A stretch of DNA of 61,679 nt from Parabacteroides sp. 52 (lineage in GTDB: Bacteria; Bacteroidota; Bacteroidia; Bacteroidales; Tannerellaceae). A program made the translations under genes and the position numbers. The DNA is taken from the NCBI RefSeq assembly GCF_010500925.1, contig NZ_QVMG01000013.1, positions 1 to 61,679 of the forward strand. The letters run 5' to 3'. Every line of letters begins with the position of its first letter. The stretch's first letter is position 1. Below the pieces are notes generated by a model. That model was not told where the DNA came from. It was given only the letters and a program-made list of their open reading frames with translations, and searched no databases. Shown here piece by piece: positions 25,963 to 35,215 of the stretch.

Positions 25963-26954
25963 AACAGATATTATACCGCTTATTCGAACACCAGTATCTC
26001 GGGCGGGAGGAAGCCCGGCAGATATTACAAAACATAGCCGAAGGAAAATATACCGATGCCCAGATAGCCAGCCTGACAACTGTCTTCCTCATGCGTAATA
26101 TATCCGTCGAGGAGTTGACCGGATTCCGGGAAGCCTTATTGGAGATGCGCATACCCATTGACCTATCTGCCTATCAACCTATTGATATTGTCGGAACCGG
26201 AGGGGATGGAAAAAATACATTCAATATCAGCACGGCCTCCTGTTTTACGGTTGCCGGGGCAGGATACAATGTAGTAAAACATGGGAACTACGGGGCTACC
26301 TCCGTCAGTGGAGCCAGCAATGTGATGGAACAACATGGGGTGAAGTTCACCACCTCTACCTCCCTCTTGCAAGAGTCTATGGAAAAATGCCATATCGCTT
26401 ATCTCCATGCCCCTTTATTCAACCCCGCCCTCAAAGCCGTGGCCCCGGTGCGTAAATCCCTGGGGGTACGTAGTTTCTTTAATATGCTTGGCCCTTTGGT
26501 GAACCCCGCACTTCCCACCTATCAGTTATTGGGCGTATATAACTTATCCTTATTGCGCCTTTACAACTATACCTACCAGGAGAGTGGCACACAGTTTGCC
26601 GTTGTTCATAGCCTCGATGGGTTCGATGAAATATCCTTAACGGCCGATTTCAAAGTAGCCATGCCCGAGAAAGAGAAATTATATACCCCGGAAATGTTAG
26701 GCTTCCCACGTTATAAGGAGAAGGATCTCGATGGAGGAAGTACCCCCCAGGAGGCCGCCCGCCTATTCGATGCCGTCCTGAATAATACAGCAAGCGAGGC
26801 ACAAAAAAACTGTGTCATTGTCAACTCCGCCTTTGCCATCCAGGTAATTTGTCCGGAGAAAAAGATTGAGACCTGTATAACAGAGGCGCGTGAGTCTTTG
26901 GAAAGTGGAAAGGCTCTGGATACTTTCAAACGTTTTCTTACTCTAAACAGCTAA
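25959..26954 (+). CDS. trpD: Anthranilate phosphoribosyltransferase
   Basis: The 331-residue enzyme transfers phosphoribose from PRPP to anthranilate. The PRPP-binding loop GTGGDGKNTFNIST and the anthranilate-site segment KHGNYGATSVSGASNVME are present, as are the helical N-terminal part (LGREEARQILQNIAEGKY) and RSFFNMLGPLVNPA. Length is usual. Its start overlaps the trpG stop by 4 bp, implying coupled translation. Confidence 0.96.
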   Translation: MKQILYRLFEHQYLGREEARQILQNIAEGKYTDAQIASLTTVFLMRNISVEELTGFREALLEMRIPIDLSAYQPIDIVGTGGDGKNTFNISTASCFTVAGAGYNVVKHGNYGATSVSGASNVMEQHGVKFTTSTSLLQESMEKCHIAYLHAPLFNPALKAVAPVRKSLGVRSFFNMLGPLVNPALPTYQLLGVYNLSLLRLYNYTYQESGTQFAVVHSLDGFDEISLTADFKVAMPEKEKLYTPEMLGFPRYKEKDLDGGSTPQEAARLFDAVLNNTASEAQKNCVIVNSAFAIQVICPEKKIETCITEARESLESGKALDTFKRFLTLNS

Positions 26955-26971
26955 CTTATTCCTATAATCCG

Positions 26972-27787
26972 ATGAAAGATATAATACACGATATCGTTCT
27001 AAACAAACGCATAGAGATAGCCCGGCAGAAAGAGGCTATCCCTTTACAGACCTTACTCGCATTGGGGGGCAACCGCTTGGAGCGCGACACCTATTCTATG
27101 CGGGAAGCCCTCGCCGCCTCTTCTTCCGGTATCATTGCCGAATTCAAGCGCAAGAGCCCCTCCAAGGGATGGCTACACCCCGATGCAGACGTGAACCACA
27201 TCGTCCCTGCGTACGAAAAGGCGGGGGCTGCTGCCTGTTCGATCCTGACTGACAGTACATTCTTTGGAGGGTCTTTGGGTGATTTACAAAATGCCCGCAA
27301 ACGGGTCGACCTGCCCCTGCTGCGGAAAGACTTTATCATCGATACCTACCAATTATTCCAGGCACGCGTCATGGGAGCTGATGCCATCCTATTGATCGCC
27401 GCCTGCCTCAGCCCGGAAGAATGCAGGTTCTTGGCTGAGACTGCCCATACACTGCAACTCGAAGTATTGTTGGAGATCCACAACGAAGCTGAACTCAGCC
27501 ATTTGAACCCCTACATTGACATGCTCGGAGTAAACAACCGGAATCTGGGAACCTTCCATACCGATTTAAAACACTCTTTCCGCCTTGTGGAACATATAAA
27601 AGAATATACAGAAAAACAAACACAGGGCAAGTCTCCTTTATGGGTGGCCGAAAGCGGCATCTCACAGCCTGAGGCTGTCATCGAACTACGCCAGGCCGGT
27701 TTCCGTGGCTTCCTTATAGGAGAGACCTTTATGAAAACGCAAAACCCGGGACATACATTGTCTACATTTATAGGAGGATTAATATGA
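26972..27787 (+). CDS. trpC: Indole-3-glycerol phosphate synthase
   Basis: The 271-residue TIM barrel closes the ring of carboxyphenylaminodeoxyribulose phosphate with loss of CO2. The family mark is AEFKRKSPSKGWL (catalytic Lys in FKRKSPS). DSTFFGGSLGDLQ, PLLRKDFIIDTYQ, DMLGVNNRNLGTF and the late VAESGI are further hallmarks. It follows trpD by 17 bases and overlaps trpF by 4 bp. It is monofunctional, unlike the TrpC-TrpF fusion of E. coli. Confidence 0.96.
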   Translation: MKDIIHDIVLNKRIEIARQKEAIPLQTLLALGGNRLERDTYSMREALAASSSGIIAEFKRKSPSKGWLHPDADVNHIVPAYEKAGAAACSILTDSTFFGGSLGDLQNARKRVDLPLLRKDFIIDTYQLFQARVMGADAILLIAACLSPEECRFLAETAHTLQLEVLLEIHNEAELSHLNPYIDMLGVNNRNLGTFHTDLKHSFRLVEHIKEYTEKQTQGKSPLWVAESGISQPEAVIELRQAGFRGFLIGETFMKTQNPGHTLSTFIGGLI

Positions 27788-28428
27788 TTATCAAAGTATG
27801 CGGTATGCGTGAAACGGAGAATATCCGACAAGTAAGCCAAACTGGGATCCATTGGATCGGTTTTATCTTTTACGATAAATCCCCCAGACTATTCACCACC
27901 GAGGAGGAGGGAAAAGAAATACCTCTTACCCAGGCTTCCCGCGTCGGTGTATTCGTCAATGCCAGCCTGGAGCAAATGATAGAAACAGCAACGAAATACC
28001 AATTGCATTACCTGCAACTGCATGGAGACGAAACACCTGAAGTATGCCATCAGTTACAAAAACGTGGCTTCTCACTTATCAAAGCATTCGCCATTGCGAC
28101 CCAACAGGATCTGCAAAAAACAGGGGCCTATGAAGGACGTGTCGACTATTTCCTTTTCGACACCGCCTGTGACAATTACGGAGGATCCGGTAAACTGTTC
28201 GACTGGTCTGTGTTGGAGAATTATAAAGGAAACACCCCTTTCATTCTCAGTGGCGGTATAAAGCCTGAAACCGCAGAGGCCATCAACCGGTTCACGCACC
28301 CGCAATTCGCCGGAATCGACCTCAACAGTGGTTTCGAGAGCGCAGTGGGAAAGAAAGACATAGAGAAACTCCAACACTTTCTCTCCTCCCTTACCTGCCG
28401 AACATTTTCGGACGACTCCAACAACTGA
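27784..28428 (+). CDS. trpF: Phosphoribosylanthranilate isomerase
   Basis: The 214-residue TIM barrel isomerises phosphoribosylanthranilate to the ribulose form. It opens with [16 protein letters not shown] (catalytic Cys in KVCGM). The catalytic Asp lies in [18 protein letters not shown], and [14 protein letters not shown] and [16 protein letters not shown] complete the phosphate site. Its start overlaps trpC by 4 bp. It is separated from trpA by 65 bases without a visible promoter or terminator. Confidence 0.96.
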   Translation: MIIKVCGMRETENIRQVSQTGIHWIGFIFYDKSPRLFTTEEEGKEIPLTQASRVGVFVNASLEQMIETATKYQLHYLQLHGDETPEVCHQLQKRGFSLIKAFAIATQQDLQKTGAYEGRVDYFLFDTACDNYGGSGKLFDWSVLENYKGNTPFILSGGIKPETAEAINRFTHPQFAGIDLNSGFESAVGKKDIEKLQHFLSSLTCRTFSDDSNN

Positions 28429-28493
28429 GAAATAGGTACACTCTATTTTCTAAAATTCAAAACAGCTTCTTAAACAAAATAATTAATAATAAT

Positions 28494-29273
28494 ATGAATC
28501 GTATAAATCATCTATTTCAGACAAAGAAAGAAGGAATCCTTTCCGTTTATTTCACAGCCGGTTACCCGCAACTGGATGCTACCGTAAAAGTGCTCAGCGA
28601 ATTACAAAACAAAGGTATTGACATGGTCGAAGTGGGCATCCCTTTCTCCGACCCGATGGCAGATGGACCCGTGATACAGGAATCTGCTACAGAGGCCTTG
28701 CGTAACGGTATGTCACTCAAACTGCTTTTCGAACAACTGCGTGACATACGCCCGGCTATTACCCTGCCGGTTCTCCTGATGGGCTATCTCAATCCAATCA
28801 TGCAATATGGATTCGAACGTTTCTGTCAGGACTGTGTGCGCACAGGCATAGACGGTATGATCATTCCCGACCTGCCCTATGCCGATTATATGAAAGACTA
28901 CAAAGCTACTGCCGAACGTTATCAGCTCAAGATAATCATGCTTATCACTCCCGAAACATCCGAAGAACGTATCCGCCGGATCGATGAAAACACAGACGGA
29001 TTCATCTATATGGTCTCCAGCGCTGCCACCACAGGGGCACAAAACAACTTCGACGAAGAGAAACAAGCCTATTTCCGCCGGATCAACAATATGCATCTAC
29101 GCAATCCCCGGTTGGTGGGCTTCGGCATCAGTAACAAAGCAACTTTCGACGCTGCCATTACCCATTCTTCCGGAGCCATTATAGGCAGTAAGTTCATTCA
29201 ACTATTGAAAAGTGAATCCTGCCCGGCCGAGGCCATTGATAAATTAAGGCAAATGATAGATGCTGTTGAATAA
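28494..29273 (+). CDS. trpA: Tryptophan synthase alpha chain
   Basis: The 259-residue TIM barrel cleaves indole-glycerol phosphate to indole, which is channelled to TrpB. Catalytic Glu lies in [19 protein letters not shown] and catalytic Asp in [23 protein letters not shown] and [13 protein letters not shown] form the phosphate site (family TGA and GFG/GIS patterns). It is the last gene of the operon, with array B and a strong terminator following. Confidence 0.96.
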   Translation: MNRINHLFQTKKEGILSVYFTAGYPQLDATVKVLSELQNKGIDMVEVGIPFSDPMADGPVIQESATEALRNGMSLKLLFEQLRDIRPAITLPVLLMGYLNPIMQYGFERFCQDCVRTGIDGMIIPDLPYADYMKDYKATAERYQLKIIMLITPETSEERIRRIDENTDGFIYMVSSAATTGAQNNFDEEKQAYFRRINNMHLRNPRLVGFGISNKATFDAAITHSSGAIIGSKFIQLLKSESCPAEAIDKLRQMIDAVE

Positions 29274-29289
29274 ATCAAGGGTTTATTCT

Positions 29290-29377
29290 ATTGTCGATGG
29301 GCATCGACAGTATTGCCGATGCTCTTCAACAATATTGCCGATGCGCATGGACAATGTTGCCGATGCGCATCGGCAAC
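29290..29377. repeat. Four-dyad array B (4 x 22 nt)
   Basis: Four abutting 22-nt dyads sit at 29290-29311, 29312-29333, 29334-29355 and 29356-29377, with the same core as array A (best copy TTGCCGATGCGCATCGGCAA). The flanks TTCT and AGAA match array A. It lies 16 bases after the trpA stop and before the operon terminator, so it should be in the 3' untranslated part of the trp mRNA. Confidence 0.92.
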
Positions 29378-29395
29378 AGAATTCCCCCCCCAAAA

Positions 29396-29430
29396 AGAGG
29401 TATTGCCTGTACGGGCAATACCTCTTTTTT
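29396..29430. terminator. trp operon terminator
   Basis: A perfect 12-bp stem (AGAGGTATTGCC at 396-407 with 414-425), six-base loop and a T-run form a strong rho-independent terminator. The A-run before it could also let it work from the other side. Confidence 0.9.
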
Positions 29431-29740
29431 AATTGAAAATTGAAAATGGAGAATGGGAAATTAGTTGAAGAGGAGTTTCAACACGGAGGCACGGAGTTTA
29501 GAGAAGATAGAAAAAATATATAATAAAATGAAACACAGCAAAATTGGATGTCACAAGACAGAACACAGTGAGATAGAAAGAAACCCTGAAAGGGTTTTAG
29601 GTGAATAAGTATTAAAAAGTAAAGGAAAGCGGTACACGTAATAAGTACGGGTTCCGGATAGGTATATATAAGAGGAATACATAAATAAGGGATTAGGTGT
29701 TCGAACTCCGCTTATTACCGGTATTTGGCCTTTGACAGAG
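29431..29740. other. Gene-free stretch upstream of the second HU-like gene
   Basis: No convincing gene or RNA was found here. The sequence is A-rich and has stops in all frames that matter. A small hairpin (AAACCCTGAAAGGGTTTT, about 29581) is visible. The promoter of the HU-like gene begins just after it. Confidence 0.5.
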
Positions 29741-29744
29741 GTTA

Positions 29745-29752
29745 TACTTTTG
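29745..29752 (+). promoter_or_regulatory. Candidate promoter of the second HU-like gene
   Basis: TACTTTTG matches TAnnTTTG, with TTTG at 29724-29727 as a possible -33 element 17 bases upstream. The leader to the ATG at 29866 would be roughly 105 nt. Confidence 0.55.
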
Positions 29753-29774
29753 CTTGCGTAAGCTTACAGACGTA

Positions 29775-29788
29775 TTGTCAATTGACAA
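29775..29788. promoter_or_regulatory. Perfect 14-bp palindrome, operator candidate
   Basis: TTGTCAATTGACAA is a perfect dyad about 23 bases past the -7 box, in the leader of the HU-like gene. A second perfect dyad, GTAAGCTTAC, lies at 29758-29767. Placement just after the promoter fits a repressor site or autoregulation; this is inference. Confidence 0.45.
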
Positions 29789-29865
29789 GAAGAGAGAATG
29801 AATCATTTATTATTAACAAGCGCTGATCGCTCAATAGGGTGTGAAGCCATTAAAAAAGAAACATT

Positions 29866-30303
29866 ATGTCAGTAAAATTTAAATTATTAAAGCAAAAGAA
29901 TCTGGGCAACGACAAGGATACTGTTCCTGAAAAAGTATATGCCCGGGAAGTGACAACCGACAAGATCGATTTTAATTATTTATTGGAAGAGATTGCCGCC
30001 TCCGGTATTCCGTCCAACCAGGTAAAAGGGGTACTCGATCGTATGAATTTCCTGATCCGTCAGCACCTTTCAGCAGGACATATCGTACAATTTGGGGAGC
30101 TGGGTAATTTCCGGTATGCTTTGGGATCGACCGGTGCAATGAGTGAAGAAGAGTTTGACGCTGACCTGATCAAGAATCCGAGAATCGTTTTTTATCCGGG
30201 ATCGACCTTGCAAAAGGCGCGTAAAGCGAGTGAATTCGAACGCCTGGAACTGAAAAAGGAGGAGAAGCAGGATCCGGAGGATGAAGAAGAAGGGGGCATT
30301 TAA
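29866..30303 (+). CDS. HU-like DNA-binding protein with acidic tail
   Basis: The 145-residue protein is of the Bacteroidetes HU-like (HU-HIG) family: VKFKLLKQKN at the start, DFNYLLEEIAASGIPSNQVKGVLDRM in the dimerising helices, and GELGNFRYALGS in the body. Residues about 125-145 are strongly acidic (KKEEKQDPEDEEEGG), an unusual tail that may lower DNA affinity or bind a partner. Unlike the HU-like protein at 4433-5014 it has no winged helix. It is monocistronic, with a long leader carrying two palindromes and a terminator after it. Nucleoid or gene-regulatory role is assumed from the family. Confidence 0.82.
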   Translation: MSVKFKLLKQKNLGNDKDTVPEKVYAREVTTDKIDFNYLLEEIAASGIPSNQVKGVLDRMNFLIRQHLSAGHIVQFGELGNFRYALGSTGAMSEEEFDADLIKNPRIVFYPGSTLQKARKASEFERLELKKEEKQDPEDEEEGGI

Positions 30304-30318
30304 GCTCTAAACTGAAAT

Positions 30319-30357
30319 GACGAGGCTGTCCCCATTTATCAGGGAGACAGCCTCGTC
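30319..30357. terminator. Hairpin terminator between HU-like gene and uxuA
   Basis: A perfect 12-bp stem (GACGAGGCTGTC at 319-330 with 346-357), further extended by CCC/GGG, lies between convergent genes. The T-tract after it is short (TCTTTG). Confidence 0.7.
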
Positions 30358-30432
30358 TCTTTGAAAAAAGAAGAACCGCACATACGATCCTTCTTTGCTT
30401 GCGTACGTTTACTGCAGCGAGGCGTTCCGGAT

Positions 30433-31605
30433 TCAGGTGGTCAATTCGTCCTTCACAACGGCCATCATGCCATCCACCTGTGCCAGGGCATACATACGTC
30501 CCAGGAAAGAATAACCGGGGTTATACTCTTTATCCCCATCACCAAGCATCAGTTTGCCATGATCCACACGCATAGGAAGCGCCGGATTTTCTTTTTCGAA
30601 GATACGGATCAAGTCTATCAGACGTCCACGCCCTCCCAAATGAGAAGCCTCTATAAAGTTCCCATTCTCATACACATCGGTACTCCTCAAATGCACAAAG
30701 TGGGTACGTTGAGCAAAACGTTCGGCCAAGACAGGCACATCATTATGCAGGCCGGCACTCAAAGAGCCGGCACAAAAGGTCAATCCATTGTTCGGACTAT
30801 CCACCGCCTTTAGAAACCAATCGATATCCTCTGCCGAGGTGACAATCCGGGGCAATCCCAATACCGGAAAAGGAGGATCATCCGGATGCACACATAGATT
30901 GACCCCGTATTCTTCCGCTGTGGGTATAACCTGTTTCAGAAAATATTTCATATGCGCACGCAACTGCATTTTATCGATTCCTTTATACAACGTTAACAGG
31001 CGGTTAAAGAGAGCTACCGGGGCTTTATCACCTTCTTGGATGTTTCCATTAATAAACCCTTGGGTCTTCACAATAATGGTATGTATCAACTCTTCTTTTT
31101 CAGCTGTCGTAATGACTTTATCCAGGGCATATACATCCTCCATTTCTTCTTTTGTATAATCCTTTTCTGCCCCTTCCCGCTGGAGGATAAAGCAGTCAAA
31201 ATACGCAAAACGGATCTTATCAAAATACAGGGTATAGGTTCCGTCCGGGTTCTTCTTGTTCAGGTCTGTCCGGATCCAATCGATAACAGGCATGAAGTTA
31301 TAACAAACCGTTTTTATACCGGCTTTTCCCAGGTTGGCTAAGCTGATCTTATAGTTTTCAATGAGTTGATCTCTTTCTTCTCCTCCATATTTGATTGCCT
31401 CAGAGACAGGCAGGCTTTCCACTACCGACCAACGCAAGCCGGCCTTTTCTATATATCCTTTTAAATCGAGGATGGCCTCCGATGGCCAGATCTCCCCATT
31501 CGGTATATCGTGTAAAGCGGTAACTATGCCTTCTACACCTATTTGGCGGAGCATATCCAGTGTTATTTTATCTTTCTTTCCAAACCAGCGCCATGTCTTT
31601 TCCAT
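30433..31605 (-). CDS. uxuA: D-mannonate dehydratase
   Basis: The 390-residue enzyme dehydrates D-mannonate to 2-keto-3-deoxygluconate in glucuronate catabolism. It starts MEKTWRWFGKKDKITLDML. The opening W-R-W-F-G, the VCYNFMPVIDWIRTDL segment, the metal-site histidines in CVHPDDPP, FCAGSLSAG and FVHLRSTDV, and the closing MRVDHGKLMLGD all fit UxuA. The open frame extends to 31707, but the ATG at 31605 is where the family begins. No uxuB or other glucuronate gene is adjacent; the GH88 enzyme at 5396 could feed the same pathway, but it is distant and unlinked in transcription. Confidence 0.92.
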   Translation of the reverse strand: MEKTWRWFGKKDKITLDMLRQIGVEGIVTALHDIPNGEIWPSEAILDLKGYIEKAGLRWSVVESLPVSEAIKYGGEERDQLIENYKISLANLGKAGIKTVCYNFMPVIDWIRTDLNKKNPDGTYTLYFDKIRFAYFDCFILQREGAEKDYTKEEMEDVYALDKVITTAEKEELIHTIIVKTQGFINGNIQEGDKAPVALFNRLLTLYKGIDKMQLRAHMKYFLKQVIPTAEEYGVNLCVHPDDPPFPVLGLPRIVTSAEDIDWFLKAVDSPNNGLTFCAGSLSAGLHNDVPVLAERFAQRTHFVHLRSTDVYENGNFIEASHLGGRGRLIDLIRIFEKENPALPMRVDHGKLMLGDGDKEYNPGYSFLGRMYALAQVDGMMAVVKDELTT

Positions 31606-31683
31606 TCTCGTTGTATTATGAATTAAGTTTTTACGGGGGTAAATATAGTGAAAGCTGAGCGCAGCGCCAAACTTGTTTAAGCA

Positions 31684-31715
31684 GCATCCTATATTACCGA
31701 AGCGCATCCTATATT
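31684..31715. repeat. Tandem 12-bp direct repeat
   Basis: GCATCCTATATT occurs at 31684-31695 and again at 31704-31715, 20 bases apart, between the divergent uxuA and aspT genes. Spacing near two helical turns suggests a paired binding site for a regulator, which is inference. Confidence 0.45.
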
Positions 31716-31799
31716 CTACAAATAGATGGAAAGCTCAACTAATTCAAAACAGTTATTGTTGTATATACATTATGAAAATCATATTATAAACAATAAATC

Positions 31800-33500
31800 A
31801 TGGAATGGATAGTAAACACAATGCAAAATGCGCCGGAGTTAGCCATATTTCTTACATTGGCATTAGGATTTGCTGTTGGTAAAATAAAAATCAAAGGCTT
31901 CAGTCTGGGCTCCGTCACCGGGGTATTGTTGATGGGGGTATTGGTTGGACAATTCGGTTTTAATATTTCCCCTACTGTCAAATCGACATTCTTTTTAATC
32001 TTCCTCTTTGCGGTGGGTTACAGTGTAGGACCCCAGTTTGTGCATTCACTGAAAAAAGAAGGATTGCCTCAGATAGCATTTTCCATACTCGTGTGTGCAG
32101 CCTGCCTATTGACAGCCTGGGGAGCGGCTGTTATTGCCGGATTCGATATCGGAAATACGGTCGGACTACTGGCCGGAGCCAATACGATCTCTGCCGTTAT
32201 CGGGGTAGCGACCGACACCATCAATCAATTAGGCATCAGCGCCGAACAGAAACAAACGTATCTGAATCAGATCCCTGTGGCCTATGCCGTCACCTACATC
32301 TTCGGCACCGCCGGAACGGCTTGGTTCCTGGCTTCTATCGGCCCCAAACTGCTCGGCAAAGATATTATCCGGCAAACCAAAGAATATGAGGCCTCTCTGG
32401 GAGGTAGCCTCCAGGAAGAAGATGCCAGTATGGAATATGCTTACGATGGTACCACCTTCCGGGTGATCGAAGCAGACAGTGAGTTTTTCCAACAACCACG
32501 TACGGTGGAGGAAGTGGAAAAGATACTGTTAAAAAAAGGATGGCCTGTATATATTGAACGCATCCGCCCCGTAAAAGGAGATATCCTCCAGGAGCCGACT
32601 GCCCAAGACAGGATCCGTAAAGGAGACAGATTGGTTCTGAATGGCCCTATCGACAGCTTACTCGCTGATGCCTCTTTTATCGGAAAAGAAGTGGCCGACA
32701 TCGAATTATTGGACTTTAGAGCCGAAGCATTAAAGGTCATTGTCTCCCAAAAAGAAGTCATAGGTATGACATTACAGAAATTGAAAACCTGTAAACAACG
32801 CCACGGGGTTATTATCCGCAAAATTCACCGGGGAAAAGCGAACCTGCCTCTCCTAAGAAATGTAAGACTTCAGCGGGGGGATGTTGTTGAGATGGAAGGA
32901 CGTAAAGCGGATGTAGATCGTTTTGCCCAATATATGGGGTATGCCGAACGTCCGACCCATGCCACTGATATATTATATGTCGGAACAGGTATTTTCCTGG
33001 GAGGATTATTGGGTTCACTGGCTATACGCACAGGTAATATTCCTTTGAGTTTAAGTGCCAGCGGCGGGGTATTGATTATGGGTATTGTCTTCGGATGGTT
33101 ACGTTCTCTCAAACCGACATTCGGAGCTGTTCCCGAACCTGCCATATGGCTAATGAATAACCTGGGATTAAATGTCTTCATTGCCGTGGTAGGATTAACC
33201 GCTGGACCGGATTTTATTGCCGGGCTGAAGGCTTCCGGTATTTCTTTATTTGTAGCCGGTATTTTTGTCAGTATCATTCCTATGTTTATTGGCCTTTTAT
33301 TGGGGCGTTTTGTCTTCAAGTTTCATCCGGCCATAACCCTGGGAGCCTGTGCCGGAGCACGTACCACCACAGCAGCCTTAGGGGCTATTGAAGATGCAAT
33401 CCAAAGCAAAGTGCCAGCCCTCTCCTACACAACAACCTATGCTATCGGTAATACGTTATTGATTATCTGGGGGGTGGTGATTGTTTTCCTCATGCATTAA
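31800..33500 (+). CDS. aspT: Aspartate:alanine exchanger family transporter
   Basis: The 566-residue membrane protein has the layout of the AspT/YidE family: five or so helices, two central cytoplasmic RCK-C (TrkA-C) domains (about residues 190-380, for example GDILQEPTAQDRIRKGDRLVLNG and LRNVRLQRGDVVEMEGR), then a second helix block. GACAGARTTTAALGAIED in the last part is a family signature. It precedes aspD by 36 bases. In Tetragenococcus, AspT swaps aspartate for alanine and with AspD builds a proton motive force; the pairing here supports that role. Confidence 0.88.
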   Translation: MEWIVNTMQNAPELAIFLTLALGFAVGKIKIKGFSLGSVTGVLLMGVLVGQFGFNISPTVKSTFFLIFLFAVGYSVGPQFVHSLKKEGLPQIAFSILVCAACLLTAWGAAVIAGFDIGNTVGLLAGANTISAVIGVATDTINQLGISAEQKQTYLNQIPVAYAVTYIFGTAGTAWFLASIGPKLLGKDIIRQTKEYEASLGGSLQEEDASMEYAYDGTTFRVIEADSEFFQQPRTVEEVEKILLKKGWPVYIERIRPVKGDILQEPTAQDRIRKGDRLVLNGPIDSLLADASFIGKEVADIELLDFRAEALKVIVSQKEVIGMTLQKLKTCKQRHGVIIRKIHRGKANLPLLRNVRLQRGDVVEMEGRKADVDRFAQYMGYAERPTHATDILYVGTGIFLGGLLGSLAIRTGNIPLSLSASGGVLIMGIVFGWLRSLKPTFGAVPEPAIWLMNNLGLNVFIAVVGLTAGPDFIAGLKASGISLFVAGIFVSIIPMFIGLLLGRFVFKFHPAITLGACAGARTTTAALGAIEDAIQSKVPALSYTTTYAIGNTLLIIWGVVIVFLMH

Positions 33501-33536
33501 TACCTTTTATATGTCTCACAATTAATAATTACAACT

Positions 33537-35180
33537 ATGGATATAGCTAAATTAAAGACCACCCGTCGCCGGGAACAGCAACTGGAGCAATTAAGTCCTT
33601 TTGAGTTAAAAGACAACCTGATAAAGCTGGCTTCCGACCAGCAAAAATCGCAGGTCAAAACCATGTTAAATGCCGGGCGTGGCAATCCAAACTGGACAGC
33701 CACCGTTCCGCGGGAAGCCTTCTTCACCCTCGGACAGTTCGGTATTGAAGAATGCAAACGCAGTCTGTCCGACACAAGTGGCTTGTCCGGTACACCTCAA
33801 CTCAAAGACATTGCCGAACGATTCGAGCTTTTCTTACGTCAAAACAAGAATCTTCCCGGCATCGACCTATTGAAAAATATGTATACATATGGTATTGAAA
33901 AGCATCACTTCAATCCGGATGAATGGGTATTCGAACTGGCAGAAGGAATTATCGGTGACCAATACCCCAGCCCTGTACGTATGCTCAAACATACGGAGAT
34001 CATCGTGCACGATTACCTGATACAGGAGATGTGTAACAACAATCCCCTACGCAGTGGAAAATATAATCTCTTCGCTGTAGAAGGAGGTACGGCCGCAATG
34101 TGTTATATATTCGATTCATTGGTTGAAAACCGTCTGTTAAAGAAAGGAGATCGCATAGCCTTAGGCGTGCCGGCCTTTACACCTTATCTGGAAATCCCGC
34201 AGTTGGAACGGTATCAGTTTAAGGTGACCTATATCTATGGTTCGGCTAAAGACGAAGAAGGCAACTCCAATTTCCAATATCCCAAATCCGAACTGGATAA
34301 ACTGGGAGATAAATCCATTAAAGCCTTTTTTATTATCAATCCAAGTAATCCGACATCGGTTGAGATATGCGACAGCTGCCGCAAATACCTGGTCAAGGTT
34401 GTCAAGAACCTGAATCCCAACCTGATGATTCTTACCGATGATGTATATGGCACTTTCGTAGAAGGATTCAACTCACTCATGAATGAGTTACCGCAAAATA
34501 CCTTATGTGTCTATTCGTTTTCCAAATATTTCGGGGCCACCGGATGGCGTTTAGGTGTTATTGCCTTGTACGAAGACAATATCTATGACGATATGTTATC
34601 AGCTCTTCCGGAGAAGGACAAGCAGAAAATGGCGAAGTTGTATGAAAGCTTGACCCTCTATCCTTCCAAATTGAAATTCATCGATCGTCTTGTGGCAGAC
34701 AGCCGCCAGGTGGCCTTGAACCATACAGCCGGATTGTCTCTGCCGCAACAGATGCAGATGTTACTCTTTGCAGCATTTGCCTTACTGGATACGGAGAACA
34801 GGTATAAAAATGCATGTAACACCTTGATACATCATCGTTTTGATCTTCTGTGGGAAGGCTTGAACATTCCCGTTCAACCGGATCCGGAACGGGCCGGTTA
34901 TTACAGTGAAATAGATATTCAGGAATGGGCCTTCAAGAACCATGGAAAAGAATTTGTGGCTTTCCTGGAAAAGAACTTCGAACCGGTGGATATCGTATTC
35001 CGTCTGGCAGAAAAATCATCGATCGTCTTATTGAACGGAGGAGGTTTTGCCGGTCCTGAGTGGTCGGTACGTGTTTCCCTGGCTAACCTCAAGGATGAAG
35101 ACTATAGTATAATCGGTAAGGAACTGGCCGAAACCATGCAAGAATATGTCGAAGCCTGGAAAAGTACACAACAGAATTAA
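33537..35180 (+). CDS. aspD: Aspartate 4-decarboxylase / aspartate aminotransferase
   Basis: The 547-residue PLP enzyme converts L-aspartate to L-alanine and CO2, with side activity as aspartate aminotransferase. It is longer than ordinary fold-type I aminotransferases, as AspD should be. The PLP lysine is K330 in YSFSKYFGATGWRLG. NAGRGNPNW near the start, FIINPSNPTSVE and LTDDVYGTF are family marks. It sits between aspT and a periplasmic asparaginase. Decarboxylation uses up a proton inside the cell, and exchange through AspT would generate a membrane potential. Confidence 0.93.
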   Translation: MDIAKLKTTRRREQQLEQLSPFELKDNLIKLASDQQKSQVKTMLNAGRGNPNWTATVPREAFFTLGQFGIEECKRSLSDTSGLSGTPQLKDIAERFELFLRQNKNLPGIDLLKNMYTYGIEKHHFNPDEWVFELAEGIIGDQYPSPVRMLKHTEIIVHDYLIQEMCNNNPLRSGKYNLFAVEGGTAAMCYIFDSLVENRLLKKGDRIALGVPAFTPYLEIPQLERYQFKVTYIYGSAKDEEGNSNFQYPKSELDKLGDKSIKAFFIINPSNPTSVEICDSCRKYLVKVVKNLNPNLMILTDDVYGTFVEGFNSLMNELPQNTLCVYSFSKYFGATGWRLGVIALYEDNIYDDMLSALPEKDKQKMAKLYESLTLYPSKLKFIDRLVADSRQVALNHTAGLSLPQQMQMLLFAAFALLDTENRYKNACNTLIHHRFDLLWEGLNIPVQPDPERAGYYSEIDIQEWAFKNHGKEFVAFLEKNFEPVDIVFRLAEKSSIVLLNGGGFAGPEWSVRVSLANLKDEDYSIIGKELAETMQEYVEAWKSTQQN

Positions 35181-35215
35181 TATTCATTTTACCAATCACT
35201 TAAATAAAAAATCAT

